A DNA stretch of 44,897 bases from Pelotomaculum sp. PtaB.Bin104 (GCA_002067205.1 MVQL01000157.1:1-44897), one strand, 5' to 3'. Positions 1 through 6,501 are shown, counted from the first letter of the stretch. Made by a program: numbers and translations. Notes: a model not told the origin generated them from the sequence alone.

Positions 1-75
1 GACGCCGCTTGGGCCGCCGCTATGGACGCCGCTAGGGCCGCTAGGGACGCCGCTTTGGCCGCCGCTTGGGACGCA
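1..75 (+). repeat. GAC-GCC-GCT tandem tract, left end
   Basis: In-frame degenerate 9- and 12-nt units (GACGCCGCT, AGGGACGCC, TTGGCCGCC) run from base 1 to about 75. The first 21 bases are identical to 44829-44849. The tract is part of a coding sequence and is not an independent element. It is the likely reason a circular assembly was broken here. Confidence 0.85.
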
Positions 76-123
76 CAGAAACAAAAATTTCTTGAAATTG
101 TGAGCAGGGAGGGGCCGAAATGA
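1..123 (+). CDS. C-terminal end of Ala/Asp/Arg repeat protein (partial, continues from 44496)
   Basis: This open frame enters from base 1 in frame 1 and stops at TGA 121-123. It begins with the same DAAW/RDA-type tandem repeats that end the window and finishes with a short charged tail (QKQKFLEIV). The open frame at 44496-44897 ends in phase, so on a circular molecule the two pieces make one gene of about 174 residues. The stop overlaps the start of the next gene (ATGA). The repeats predict a continuous amphipathic helix rich in Ala, Asp, Arg and Trp. Function is unknown; similar repeat tails occur in uncharacterised phage and bacterial proteins. This is a real gene end, with the exact repeat number uncertain at the junction. 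Confidence 0.75.
   Translation, partial: DAAWAAAMDAARAARDAALAAAWDAQKQKFLEIVSREGPK
107..122 (+). repeat. Start-associated leader, GGAGG-type with CCGAAATG (3 copies)
   Basis: The bases before the start at 120 (107-122) match those before the starts at 628 (614-630) and 44496 (44482-44498). All share a purine-rich GGGAGG/GGGGAGG core, two to four variable bases, then CCGAAATG. The similarity reaches through the spacer to the start codon, further than a Shine-Dalgarno needs. On a circular map the three genes lie within one short run. Copying of gene-start cassettes is one explanation. Confidence 0.6.
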
Positions 124-347
124 GCCCTCGTTGTGAATTTTGTCCCCATTGTAAACGTTATTATCGGGGTAAAAATAGGAAGCCGCATTGTTTACTGATG
201 GCTTTCTGTGAGCATCCTAAGTGTCCGGAAGAAAGCGGGAAACCCCAAAGACCAAGAAAGTGGATTGCAACGTATCGAGATTTCTTGAGTGATAAAATGG
301 CTACTAGCCCTAGATGGTGTCCGTATAGAAAACACAAGGAGAAATAA
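120..347 (+). CDS. Small Cys-rich, probably zinc-binding protein
   Basis: This is a 75-residue basic protein. Cysteines lie in CEFCPHC near the N-terminus, then at positions of about 24, 30, 35 and 67, in pairs that could hold one or two zinc ions. The start codon overlaps the preceding stop (ATGA) and has a strong GGGAGGGG ribosome site. The stop overlaps the next start (TAATGG). This tight packing supports translation as part of the early operon. No family is recognised. A nucleic-acid or protein-binding role is only a guess from the cysteine spacing. Confidence 0.7.
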   Translation: MSPRCEFCPHCKRYYRGKNRKPHCLLMAFCEHPKCPEESGKPQRPRKWIATYRDFLSDKMATSPRWCPYRKHKEK

Positions 348-631
348 TGGATAAAAAATGGTATGAAACACACACAGAAAAAGTTTTAAAAGGCAAAAAA
401 TGCGTATCGTTATACCCGCTTAAAAATGGCTGGTGTACGCTCCCAGAAGGAACAGTATACACGATAACCAGGAAATATCAGGGGTTAAATTTAACATCGG
501 ATAAATGCCCCCATTGCGGAGCACAACAACATATTAGCAGGGTTTCTTATCGTGATATCCAAATGTTACCTAAACAACCGTTTGATATTAATTCGGACTC
601 AGCGGTTGAACGTGGGGAGGCGCCGAAATGA
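347..631 (+). CDS. Small protein with CPHC motif, unknown function
   Basis: This is a 94-residue protein with one clear CPHC pair at about residues 54-57 and two further single cysteines. A zinc knuckle is possible but incomplete. AAGGAG lies just upstream of the ATG, and the start overlaps the previous stop. The end overlaps the next gene's start by four bases. The N-terminal part (TVYTITRKY and surroundings) looks beta-rich. No family is recognised. Its position among short Cys-rich early genes suggests an accessory host-takeover or nucleic-acid-binding role, which is inference. Confidence 0.65.
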   Translation: MDKKWYETHTEKVLKGKKCVSLYPLKNGWCTLPEGTVYTITRKYQGLNLTSDKCPHCGAQQHISRVSYRDIQMLPKQPFDINSDSAVERGEAPK

Positions 632-765
632 GCAGATATAACCGCTGTCCCAAGTGTGTCCATTGCGACGGGAAGACTTGTGAAGCCGACGGTGAGCCGA
701 TTGATGAACAACAAGACACAAGTGAGTGTCTGCATTTTGAAGAAAAGGAGGAGGCCGATGCCTAG
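628..765 (+). CDS. Very small Cys-rich protein (45 aa)
   Basis: This 45-residue protein has cysteines in the pattern CPKCVHC, then C18 and C34, and an acidic C-terminal tail. It starts four bases before the previous stop and carries the GGGGAGG...CCGAAATG leader also found at 120 and 44496. Its stop lies just inside the next gene, which starts at 758. The cysteine spacing, strong ribosome site and overlaps on both sides argue that it is real despite its length. A single zinc site is plausible; function is unknown. Confidence 0.6.
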   Translation: MSRYNRCPKCVHCDGKTCEADGEPIDEQQDTSECLHFEEKEEADA

Positions 766-1006
766 ACCGAAGAAGGAAAAACACACAGACGGATGTGATG
801 TTCATAGACCGATGTTCCAGTTTTGTTCCTGCGGGGCATCTTGTTATAATTCCGCGATTGACGCCTACACCGCCTGGCTGTCCTCGCCCGAGGTGCGAGA
901 TGGGATTATTTTGGTTATCAATAAGCTCAAGATACCGGGATTAGTCAGATATGAAGAAAAACTTGTTGCAGATGCCGTTCTAGCGTACCTGAGGGGAGAG
1001 GGGTGA
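758..1006 (+). CDS. Small protein, unknown function
   Basis: This is an 82-residue protein. The same frame is open further upstream, but ATG 758 is preferred because AAGGAGG sits seven bases before it and the upstream part would overlap the 45-aa gene completely. The N-terminus is basic with a C-x-C cluster (FCSCGASC). The rest predicts mostly helix (SSPEVRDGIILVINKLKIP). No domain is recognised. It is followed after three bases by the next gene, so it is co-transcribed within the early operon. Confidence 0.65.
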   Translation: MPRPKKEKHTDGCDVHRPMFQFCSCGASCYNSAIDAYTAWLSSPEVRDGIILVINKLKIPGLVRYEEKLVADAVLAYLRGEG

Positions 1007-1009
1007 GAA

Positions 1010-1210
1010 ATGAAAATAGGATATTTGATTTGTACGCCGCAGGGGTTGGAGAAGTTAGCAAAGGCTATTCGGACTCTTAATGGGAAGTCAGCTAGATTGG
1101 AAGTTCACCAGGACGAGGACACCCATGGGGTTATACGATTATGCTGTTCCCCCGAAGCCGGATGGATTGATTTAGAAAAAGGGTTTTATGATAGCCGCCC
1201 CGCCGGGTAG
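1010..1210 (+). CDS. Small protein, unknown function
   Basis: This 66-residue protein starts three bases after the previous stop and has GGGGAGAGGGG upstream. It is predicted mixed alpha/beta (MKIGYLICTP strand, then a helix LEKLAKAIRTL). It has no transmembrane segment and no recognised domain. It is likely real because of spacing, ribosome site and position within a compact same-strand gene run. Confidence 0.55.
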   Translation: MKIGYLICTPQGLEKLAKAIRTLNGKSARLEVHQDEDTHGVIRLCCSPEAGWIDLEKGFYDSRPAG

Positions 1211-1229
1211 AAAGGAGGAAAGACTAATC

Positions 1230-1361
1230 ATGGACATTTTTTCATTAATATTTTCGGTTTTTATAATCATGCCGATTGGGATATTGTTATGGAGACTGGC
1301 TATTTACGACAGTAAAGTAGAGTGCTTTTTTAAAAAAAGTAAATTAAAAAAAGGAGGATGA
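1230..1361 (+). CDS. Single-pass small membrane protein (43 aa)
   Basis: This 43-residue protein has one hydrophobic segment at about residues 4-24 (SLIFSVFIIMPIGILL) and a strongly basic C-terminal tail (KKSKLKKGG), giving an N-out/C-in topology by the positive-inside rule. AAAGGAGG lies nine bases before the ATG. Its last codons form the ribosome site of the next gene (AAAGGAGGATGA), indicating translational coupling. Function is unknown; short membrane proteins in early phage operons often act on the host envelope or exclude other phages. Confidence 0.6.
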   Translation: MDIFSLIFSVFIIMPIGILLWRLAIYDSKVECFFKKSKLKKGG

Positions 1362-1362
1362 T

Positions 1363-1746
1363 TTGGATTGCATAACAAAAGATTCAGTTATTAAACTCAT
1401 GCACGACATAAAAGTTTATGATCCGCCGATAAAAAAGGATCATCAATCCGTTCACGCTTACGAAAAATCATTGAAAGCATACATTAAGCGTGTCGATACA
1501 TTGGCTGAACGGCTTGAACTTGTGGCTGAGGCATACGAAGATAATTTTAAGGAAATTTTATCTTCCCAAAAGTACAGCCGTGGACACCTAAAACTTGTTA
1601 TAATAGATGAACTTCTTAACGCTGAATCATATAGGATACGGGTAGCGTTGCGAATCAGGCCCAAAGATCCTAAACAGGAAAAAGGTATTGTGGGATCAGG
1701 TGGTCCTACAATAAGAAGAAAGGGGCGTACCGCTGAAAGAATCTGA
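1363..1746 (+). CDS. Unknown protein, TTG start
   Basis: This 127-residue protein uses TTG at 1363, six bases after AAAGGAGG, which also encodes the end of the previous gene. No nearby ATG has an equal ribosome site. The sequence is largely helical and charged (residues 25-90) with a basic C-terminus (RRKGRTAERI). No domain was recognised. It is followed at once by the VRR-NUC nuclease gene, so it may belong with the replication group. Confidence 0.6.
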   Translation: MDCITKDSVIKLMHDIKVYDPPIKKDHQSVHAYEKSLKAYIKRVDTLAERLELVAEAYEDNFKEILSSQKYSRGHLKLVIIDELLNAESYRIRVALRIRPKDPKQEKGIVGSGGPTIRRKGRTAERI

Positions 1747-1750
1747 CCAG

Positions 1751-2113
1751 ATGCGGCTTATGCAGGTTAACCTTACCGCTGTGGGGGCGCGAGTGTTTCG
1801 GAATAATACCGCCGTTGCCTGGGCCGGAAAGGTTGTTAAAGTTTTTCAGCCGACTAAACTTATTCTAATGCCTGGGGACGTGGTTATCCGGCAAGCATTC
1901 CCTATTCATGCCGGGTTATGTGAAGGGTCGAGTGATTTAATTGGGATATCCCGTCCGTCCGGTAGGTTTGTGGCGGTAGAAGTAAAGTCCGGGTCTGGCC
2001 GCCTTACCAAACACCAATCAAATTTCATAAACTTCGTTTTAGAATCTGGCGGGATTGCGTTTAAAGCAACCTCACCAGAAGAAGCCGTAATAGAATACCA
2101 AAGACAGCTATGA
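1751..2113 (+). CDS. VRR-NUC domain endonuclease
   Basis: This 120-residue protein fits the stand-alone phage VRR-NUC (virus-type replication-repair nuclease) family of the PD-(D/E)xK superfamily. The core is visible as GSSDLIG (residues 59-65), giving the catalytic Asp, then AVEVKSGSGRLTKHQ (75-89), giving the ExK pair and the downstream Gln. VRR-NUC enzymes cut branched or Holliday-type DNA with divalent metal. The stop overlaps the start of the VapE-like gene (ATGA), so the two are probably co-translated and act together in replication or in resolving branched DNA before packaging. Confidence 0.88.
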   Translation: MRLMQVNLTAVGARVFRNNTAVAWAGKVVKVFQPTKLILMPGDVVIRQAFPIHAGLCEGSSDLIGISRPSGRFVAVEVKSGSGRLTKHQSNFINFVLESGGIAFKATSPEEAVIEYQRQL

Positions 2114-4317
2114 CAATCGACTTTAAGGCTTTAAACTCAGCATTATTGCCAAACGCCGATTTATTATTATCGGAATTTTTGCCTGGCGGTAAGGTTATCG
2201 GGCAAGAGTATACCTGCGCTTCCCTGCAAGGCGGGGTCGGCCAGTCCTGCCGGATAAATGTGAGGACCGGATTATGGAGCGACTTTGCTACGGGTGAATC
2301 AGGGGGTGACATAATATCTCTTTACGCCAAGATTAAAGGAGTTTCTCAGGTAGATTCCGCTCAATATTTGGCTTCCCGTGTAAATTTCCCGGTTCCTGCG
2401 GTAGTTGAGAATGAACCCAAAATTATTCTTCCCCCTCCCGGGACTCCTGCCCCAAACATAAAATTAAAGAAATACTCCTGTTTTCCCTCAGCGATATGGT
2501 CGTATCACGATAAAGAAGGGCGGGTGTGGTTTTATACGACACGATATGACCCGCCAGATGGCCATGGTAAAGAGTTCTGTCCCTGGGTATACACCGACAA
2601 GGGCAGATGGAAAGCCGGCCTTCCAGCGACTCCTAGGCCGTTATATGACCTGCATTTGCTTTTGCATGACAAGCAGAAGCCGGTTTTAATCGTTGAAGGG
2701 GAGAAATCCGCGGAAGCGGCCAAGCGCCTCTTGATGGGGCGAATATATACGGTCACTACCTGGGCCGGGGGCACAAATTCTTGGAACAAGGCTGACTGGA
2801 CACCGTTATACAGACGCAAGGTATTAATCTGGCCGGACGCGGATGTGCCGGGGCTTAAGGCGGCAACCGAAATTGGGAAAGAGCTTCTCTCGCGCTGCCC
2901 GGAGGTTAAAATTATTGACGTAGCCGGCCAGCCGGAAGGGTGGGATGCAGCCGACATGGTTGCGGAAGGGTACACTTACGAAGAATTTAAGGAATGGGCA
3001 CAGTCTAAAGTTAAAGTAATGACGAATGAAATTGCATCAGTTTCGATGCTGGCGGTTCAAGCAACAAGCGTTAAAGTTGACACTCACCAAGAATCCGATA
3101 TTTACCATCAGTCTTTATACTCCCTTTGGGAAAAAGCCGGAGTTGAAACCACTAGCAACGGTGCGCCGGTATGTAACCTTGACAATTGCCTTCGTGTGTT
3201 GGAATACTGGCCGGAGTTTAAGGGCAAAATATGGTATGACGAATTTTATGGCCGGTATTTTACTACGATCCCGGGGAATAGGCCACCGCATCCTATCCAG
3301 GAAATCGACCGGCTTAAAATGTCGGTCTGGTTGCAGCGGCATCTTGGCCTTAAACGTATCTGCGATGACGTTGTGCGCAAAGCGATGTTGCTTTATGCTG
3401 ACCAGGACATCCGGCAGGAGCCTAGAGATTGGATTGCAAGTCTTGAATGGGACAAGACGCCTAGAATTTGGAAGTTTTTTCATTCATACGTTGGAGCAGA
3501 AGACAACGATTATACCCGCGCTGTATCGGTGAATTTTTGGGTTTCGCTTATGGCGAGGGTGTTTGATCCGGGGTGCAAGGTTGATAATATGGTTATTTTA
3601 GAGGGCGCCCAGGGCAAGAAGAAGTCAACTCTTTTTGAAGAGATCGGCGGGAAGTGGCATAGCGAGAACAACGAGCGCATTTCACACAAGGATTTCTTAC
3701 AAGTTCTGCGCGGCAAAATTATCGTTGAATTTGCGGATCTATCAACCTGGTCAAATGCGGATGTTAAGCAGCTCAAGCAGCTATTAACCTGCCGAATTGA
3801 TACATACCGGAAAAGTTATGGAGAAGATGCTCAGGACTGGCCCAGGCAGTCAATTTTTGTGGGGACTACGAATGAATACACATACCTACGCGACGAGACA
3901 GGCGCCCGGCGGTTCTGGCCGATTAAAATAGGCAAGTCAATACATATCAATAAATTAAGAGAAGATCGGGAGCAGTTATTTGCTGAGGCAAAAGTTTTGT
4001 TTGACAAGGCGACTAGCTGGTGGGAAGTTCCGGCTTCGGCTGAACGCGAACAGGAGAACAGACGGCAATTTGACGAATGGGAACAGATCATTTCCCGGTG
4101 GTTGATTGGGCGGCAGGACGCCACGGTTGAAGAGATCGCACACGGGGCCCTAGCGGTAACAAAAGACCGACTGGACCGAGGCACAATAATTAGGATCCGC
4201 CAGGCCATGATTGCTAATCGGTGGCAAGCTGGCGAAATTATCAGGGACGGAGTATTGGCGCGAGGATGGGTTCCTCAAAATGGTCATATCCAGCCAAGTC
4301 AAGATGACGACTGGTAA
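2110..4317 (+). CDS. TOPRIM primase-VapE/VirE-type helicase
   Basis: This 735-residue protein has two parts. The N-terminal part resembles phage and plasmid primases and includes a TOPRIM-like domain: LIVEGEKSAEAAK near residues 192-204 (catalytic Glu) and WPDADVPG near 241-248 (Asp pair). The C-terminal part from about residue 430 is a Virulence-associated E (PF05272) AAA+ domain, with Walker A EGAQGKKKST at about 498-507, the acidic FADLSTWS segment, the characteristic DTYRKSYGEDAQDWPRQ region and an arginine-finger-like GARRFWPI. Such proteins load or unwind DNA at the phage origin. No DNA polymerase gene was seen, so host polymerase is probably used. Confidence 0.9.
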   Translation: MTIDFKALNSALLPNADLLLSEFLPGGKVIGQEYTCASLQGGVGQSCRINVRTGLWSDFATGESGGDIISLYAKIKGVSQVDSAQYLASRVNFPVPAVVENEPKIILPPPGTPAPNIKLKKYSCFPSAIWSYHDKEGRVWFYTTRYDPPDGHGKEFCPWVYTDKGRWKAGLPATPRPLYDLHLLLHDKQKPVLIVEGEKSAEAAKRLLMGRIYTVTTWAGGTNSWNKADWTPLYRRKVLIWPDADVPGLKAATEIGKELLSRCPEVKIIDVAGQPEGWDAADMVAEGYTYEEFKEWAQSKVKVMTNEIASVSMLAVQATSVKVDTHQESDIYHQSLYSLWEKAGVETTSNGAPVCNLDNCLRVLEYWPEFKGKIWYDEFYGRYFTTIPGNRPPHPIQEIDRLKMSVWLQRHLGLKRICDDVVRKAMLLYADQDIRQEPRDWIASLEWDKTPRIWKFFHSYVGAEDNDYTRAVSVNFWVSLMARVFDPGCKVDNMVILEGAQGKKKSTLFEEIGGKWHSENNERISHKDFLQVLRGKIIVEFADLSTWSNADVKQLKQLLTCRIDTYRKSYGEDAQDWPRQSIFVGTTNEYTYLRDETGARRFWPIKIGKSIHINKLREDREQLFAEAKVLFDKATSWWEVPASAEREQENRRQFDEWEQIISRWLIGRQDATVEEIAHGALAVTKDRLDRGTIIRIRQAMIANRWQAGEIIRDGVLARGWVPQNGHIQPSQDDDW

Positions 4318-4393
4318 ACCCCGCAAAGGCCACCGGGACGAATCCCGGCAGCCTTCGGAGGCCCTGACCAGGGGCGCGGGGTTATTTTGTTTG
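4318..4393 (+). terminator. Multi-hairpin terminator or structured RNA element
   Basis: Directly after the stop codon, ACCCCGC (4318-4324) pairs with GCGGGGT (4376-4382) as a perfect 7-bp closing stem. Inside are CCGGGA-CGAA-TCCCGG (4333-4348), GCCT-TCGG-AGGC (4351-4362) and CCCT-GACC-AGGG (4362-4373). A U-rich run (TTATTTTGTTT) follows only on the + side, so it should terminate the rightward early operon. Its branched, cloverleaf-like form is more elaborate than a normal terminator. The leftward gene stops inside its tail. Confidence 0.7.
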
Positions 4394-4684
4394 AAAGTTC
4401 CTTTTTATATTGTTTTCAATTTCTCTAATTATTGGTCTTAACTCATCATATGTCCCGCGCAGGTTGAACACGTACGAAATACACAAAAAATTTCCATGTA
4501 CCCAGACTGTTTGATCCCCCACGGAGTGAATATCACACCCCTCATGGTTGTTATTGAATGAACAGAACCCAAACGCCCCGAAGGTATAAATATCCAGCGG
4601 GTGGATCTTAATCATTTCAATTAATTTATCAAGGCTGTCGTTTTCTTCTCCTGCCCATTTTGAGCCGTTTGATATTATTTCCAT
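4382..4684 (-). CDS. Unknown protein, end of leftward operon
   Basis: This is a 100-residue protein with no recognised domain. It has a hydrophobic, aromatic middle (IYTFGAFGFCSF) and a helical C-terminus (YDELRPIIREIENNIKRNF). The ribosome site is weak (AGAAAG). The reading frame ends at the base of the early-operon terminator, giving a convergent arrangement. It is the last gene of the leftward set starting near 6160. Confidence 0.6.
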   Translation of the reverse strand: MEIISNGSKWAGEENDSLDKLIEMIKIHPLDIYTFGAFGFCSFNNNHEGCDIHSVGDQTVWVHGNFLCISYVFNLRGTYDELRPIIREIENNIKRNFQTK

Positions 4685-4699
4685 ATTAAAATATTCTTT

Positions 4700-4894
4700 C
4701 TATATTTTAACTTCAATACCCAAATATTCTTGTGTGTGCCATTGTGCGCGGTTGTCAAACCCCAGCTTTTCCGCAATAATAGCCTGGCACACCCGGGAAT
4801 GATAATCACTTGGCGGGAAGTCGTGATTATCGTTTGCGCGTTGTCTTACTTGTTCGATTTCAATAAGTGCCTGTTTTAATAATTCATCTGACAT
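4700..4894 (-). CDS. Small unknown protein (64 aa)
   Basis: The ATG at 4894 is preferred over a longer frame because GGAAAGGA lies just upstream and the longer version would overlap the DUF3560 gene. The 64-residue product is predicted mainly helical (ELLKQALIEIEQVRQRAND). Its C-terminal half (EKLGFDNRAQWHTQEYLGI) has no recognised motif. It is part of the leftward operon between DUF3560 and the terminal unknown gene. Confidence 0.6.
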   Translation of the reverse strand: MSDELLKQALIEIEQVRQRANDNHDFPPSDYHSRVCQAIIAEKLGFDNRAQWHTQEYLGIEVKI

Positions 4895-4898
4895 ATTA

Positions 4899-5687
4899 TC
4901 ACATCCTTTCCGCGATGGCGCGGGCCTGGTACATTGCATAGTTTGATCTCATCCGTTGCCAGCATTGGGCGTAAGGGGACCAGTGGAAGCCGGCGCCTTT
5001 TAGCTGTTGGCGGATATCGGCTGACGGTTTGCCAGGGGAAAATACCTGTACGCGGTTTTCTTCGGTGTTGTCCACTATCCGGACGGCGCCGATGGTGGTT
5101 TCTGTGGTCTGGTCGTTCTGGTGGCGTTCAAGGTGGGCTAGGCGTTGTTTTAAGCGGCGAATATTGGCGTTGTTGTTGGTGAGTTCATAATCAGGAACGC
5201 CAACGCGGCCGCAAAAGTCCTCTTCAAAGAATTTGTTTAATCGTTCGGGCGCGTAGGCCGGGAAAGCCTCGGCAAGTTCTTTTTGGCGGATTTCAAGGGG
5301 TTTTTTAGATTTGACAATTTTGTTAATAAGTTTAAATTTTGTTTGCATGTCCTCAAGTTTAGCGATTTTTTCTTTTAAGAGGGTGATTGCTTCGGGGTCG
5401 TCTGATGAGATTGATGTATTATTTTGGGCGGCGTGGGCTCGTTGTTCGTAATACTCGGCTTTTTTCTGCAGCTCAAAGGATTTCTCAAAGCGGCGTTGGA
5501 TGCGGTTTCTATAATTGCGATCGCGGCGTTCTGAGTGGTGGCCTATCAATATAGGCTGGCCGAAAGGGATAATGTCCGCCATTTTGTGGGCGGATTCGTG
5601 GGCTTGGTCGGCCTGTTGGCGGCACATTTTAGCGGCCCTAAGCAGGCGGTCAATTTTGATTTGTTTTTTGATTTGGTAGTCGTTCAT
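4899..5687 (-). CDS. DUF3560 domain protein
   Basis: This 262-residue protein resembles DUF3560 proteins of plasmids and phages. The diagnostic segment is MADIIPFGQPILIGHHSERRDR near residues 37-58, followed by a long helical, coiled-coil-prone region. The C-terminal module has PGKPSADIRQQLKGAGFHW followed by SPYAQCWQR, a Trp-rich end common to these mobile-element proteins. Biochemical function is not known to me; plasmid copies often lie in early-transferred, anti-defence-rich regions. The start at 5687 follows GGAGGG by seven bases. Two genes upstream share almost the same leader sequence. Confidence 0.82.
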   Translation of the reverse strand: MNDYQIKKQIKIDRLLRAAKMCRQQADQAHESAHKMADIIPFGQPILIGHHSERRDRNYRNRIQRRFEKSFELQKKAEYYEQRAHAAQNNTSISSDDPEAITLLKEKIAKLEDMQTKFKLINKIVKSKKPLEIRQKELAEAFPAYAPERLNKFFEEDFCGRVGVPDYELTNNNANIRRLKQRLAHLERHQNDQTTETTIGAVRIVDNTEENRVQVFSPGKPSADIRQQLKGAGFHWSPYAQCWQRMRSNYAMYQARAIAERM

Positions 5688-5715
5688 GGTCAATCCCTCC
5701 GTGTGTTTTGGTTGT

Positions 5716-5895
5716 TTAATGCACGCTTATTCTTAACATTAGAGCGACGCAGGCGATTGCCACAAGTGCGCCGATAATATAAGAGGCAATCCCAATCATT
5801 CCGTCCGGATCGTTGATAAGTTCGTCTTGGCGGTATGCTTCTTTTTTGTGCTGCATAGTCGGTTTGAGTACCTTTTTTAAGTGCGGGCCGTTCAT
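5716..5895 (-). CDS. Small membrane protein (59 aa)
   Basis: This frame encodes 59 residues. A polar N-terminal half (HLKKVLKPTMQHKKEAYRQ) is followed by one hydrophobic segment at residues 33-55 (MIGIASYIIGALVAIACVAL) and a short end. The leader GGAGGAATTGACCC before the ATG is nearly identical to those of the neighbouring genes at 5687 and 6160, which supports translation. Another frame is open over the same bases but lacks such a leader. It is likely an inner-membrane protein of unknown role. Confidence 0.65.
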   Translation of the reverse strand: MNGPHLKKVLKPTMQHKKEAYRQDELINDPDGMIGIASYIIGALVAIACVALMLRISVH

Positions 5896-5923
5896 GGGTC
5901 AATTCCTCCTGTTATTGGTTTAA

Positions 5924-6160
5924 TTAGAATCTTTCCAAGTTTTTTGCTTCTTTTTTGCCTTCTTGCGTTAATGGTCGATATTGCCAGCTTTGATTTTTTA
6001 AAGCTACGCACAAAATTATCTTTGGGAGCAAATAATTATCTTCGTATTCTTCAACATTTAAAGCGCCACAGGAATAAAGCCGGGCGCATTCTTCTCTTAA
6101 TTTATTCATAAGTTCGGGGAGCATTTCATCTATTTTACGTTTGCAAGATGTTTTTTCCAT
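5924..6160 (-). CDS. Unknown small protein, first gene of leftward operon
   Basis: This 78-residue, helical, charged protein has two cysteines and no recognised domain. It is the first gene after the leftward promoter at 6219-6248 and carries the GGAGGGATTGACCC leader. It is probably expressed early. Its size and highly charged helices (EMLPELMNKLREE) fit a small host-interaction protein, but nothing in the sequence proves it. Confidence 0.6.
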   Translation of the reverse strand: MEKTSCKRKIDEMLPELMNKLREECARLYSCGALNVEEYEDNYLLPKIILCVALKNQSWQYRPLTQEGKKEAKNLERF

Positions 6161-6177
6161 GGGTCAATCCCTCCGTG
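6161..6177 (-). repeat. Start-associated leader GGAGG(G/A)ATTGACC(C)ATG, 3 copies
   Basis: On the minus strand the same block precedes three consecutive genes: 6161-6177 (gene at 6160), about 5896-5912 (gene at 5895) and about 5688-5704 (gene at 5687). The match includes the Shine-Dalgarno, the ATTGACC spacer and the ATG. Preservation of the spacer suggests duplicated gene-start cassettes or a bound regulator. Confidence 0.7.
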
Positions 6178-6218
6178 TTATTAGTTAATAGTTATCTGTC
6201 TTTTTTATGGTTATGATT

Positions 6219-6248
6219 ATATTATCGCATATTATTTTATTGTGTCAA
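6219..6248 (-). promoter_or_regulatory. Leftward sigma70-like promoter
   Basis: Reading the minus strand, TTGACA (6243-6248) and TAATAT (6219-6224) are separated by 18 bases. The -35 is perfect. The element lies 59 bases before the first gene of the leftward operon (6160) and should drive 6160 to 4382. Confidence 0.65.
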
Positions 6249-6369
6249 GGATTTTTTTAAGATAATTTATTAATTTTTTAAGTTGTTGTGCTTCAATGGT
6301 TTATAAGTTAAGTCTATTAGTTAATATTATTATATATATCCTCTAATTTGTGGGGGGAATAGTATACAG

Positions 6370-6384
6370 TGGTAAGAGTATATT
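6370..6384 (-). promoter_or_regulatory. 15-bp operator-like motif with leftward -10, shared with 39676-39690
   Basis: TGGTAAGAGTATATT occurs here and at 39676-39690. On the minus strand it contains TATACT, which at the other site is the -10 of a strong promoter. Here a partial -35 (ATGATA, 4 of 6) lies 17 bases upstream. Two identical 15-mers both placed in control regions are unlikely by chance. It could be a shared promoter core or a regulator-binding site. Confidence 0.5.
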
Positions 6385-6390
6385 ATTTAT

Positions 6391-6430
6391 ATAATTATGT
6401 ATCATTATGTATCATTATGTTATTTTATGT
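6391..6430. repeat. Four degenerate 10-bp direct repeats (iteron-like)
   Basis: ATCATTATGT is repeated exactly at 6401-6410 and 6411-6420. It is flanked by the related ATAATTATGT (6391-6400) and TATTTTATGT (6421-6430). The phase is one helical turn. This suits a cooperative binding site for an initiator or regulator beside the divergent promoters. Confidence 0.55.
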
Positions 6431-6465
6431 CTTTAGTGTGTGTTTTGTGTTCCTATTACCATTGT

Positions 6466-6501
6466 AACAGTTTTTCAGGAAGTTTGAAAAACCGTTTTTT
6501 T
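6466..6501 (+). terminator. Putative terminator-like hairpin in control region
   Basis: GTTTTTCA (6470-6477) pairs with TGAAAAAC (6485-6492) around a 7-base loop. Three further outer pairs follow after one mismatch, then a run of T at 6495-6501. The stem is AT-rich, so strength is uncertain. It may insulate the late promoter from upstream rightward transcription. Confidence 0.4.

Noticed and set aside
4318..4393. A tRNA gene in the cloverleaf-like element
   Set aside because: There is a 7-bp acceptor-like stem, but no 7-base anticodon loop, no T-loop in the right place and eight extra bases before the 3' strand on the other orientation.
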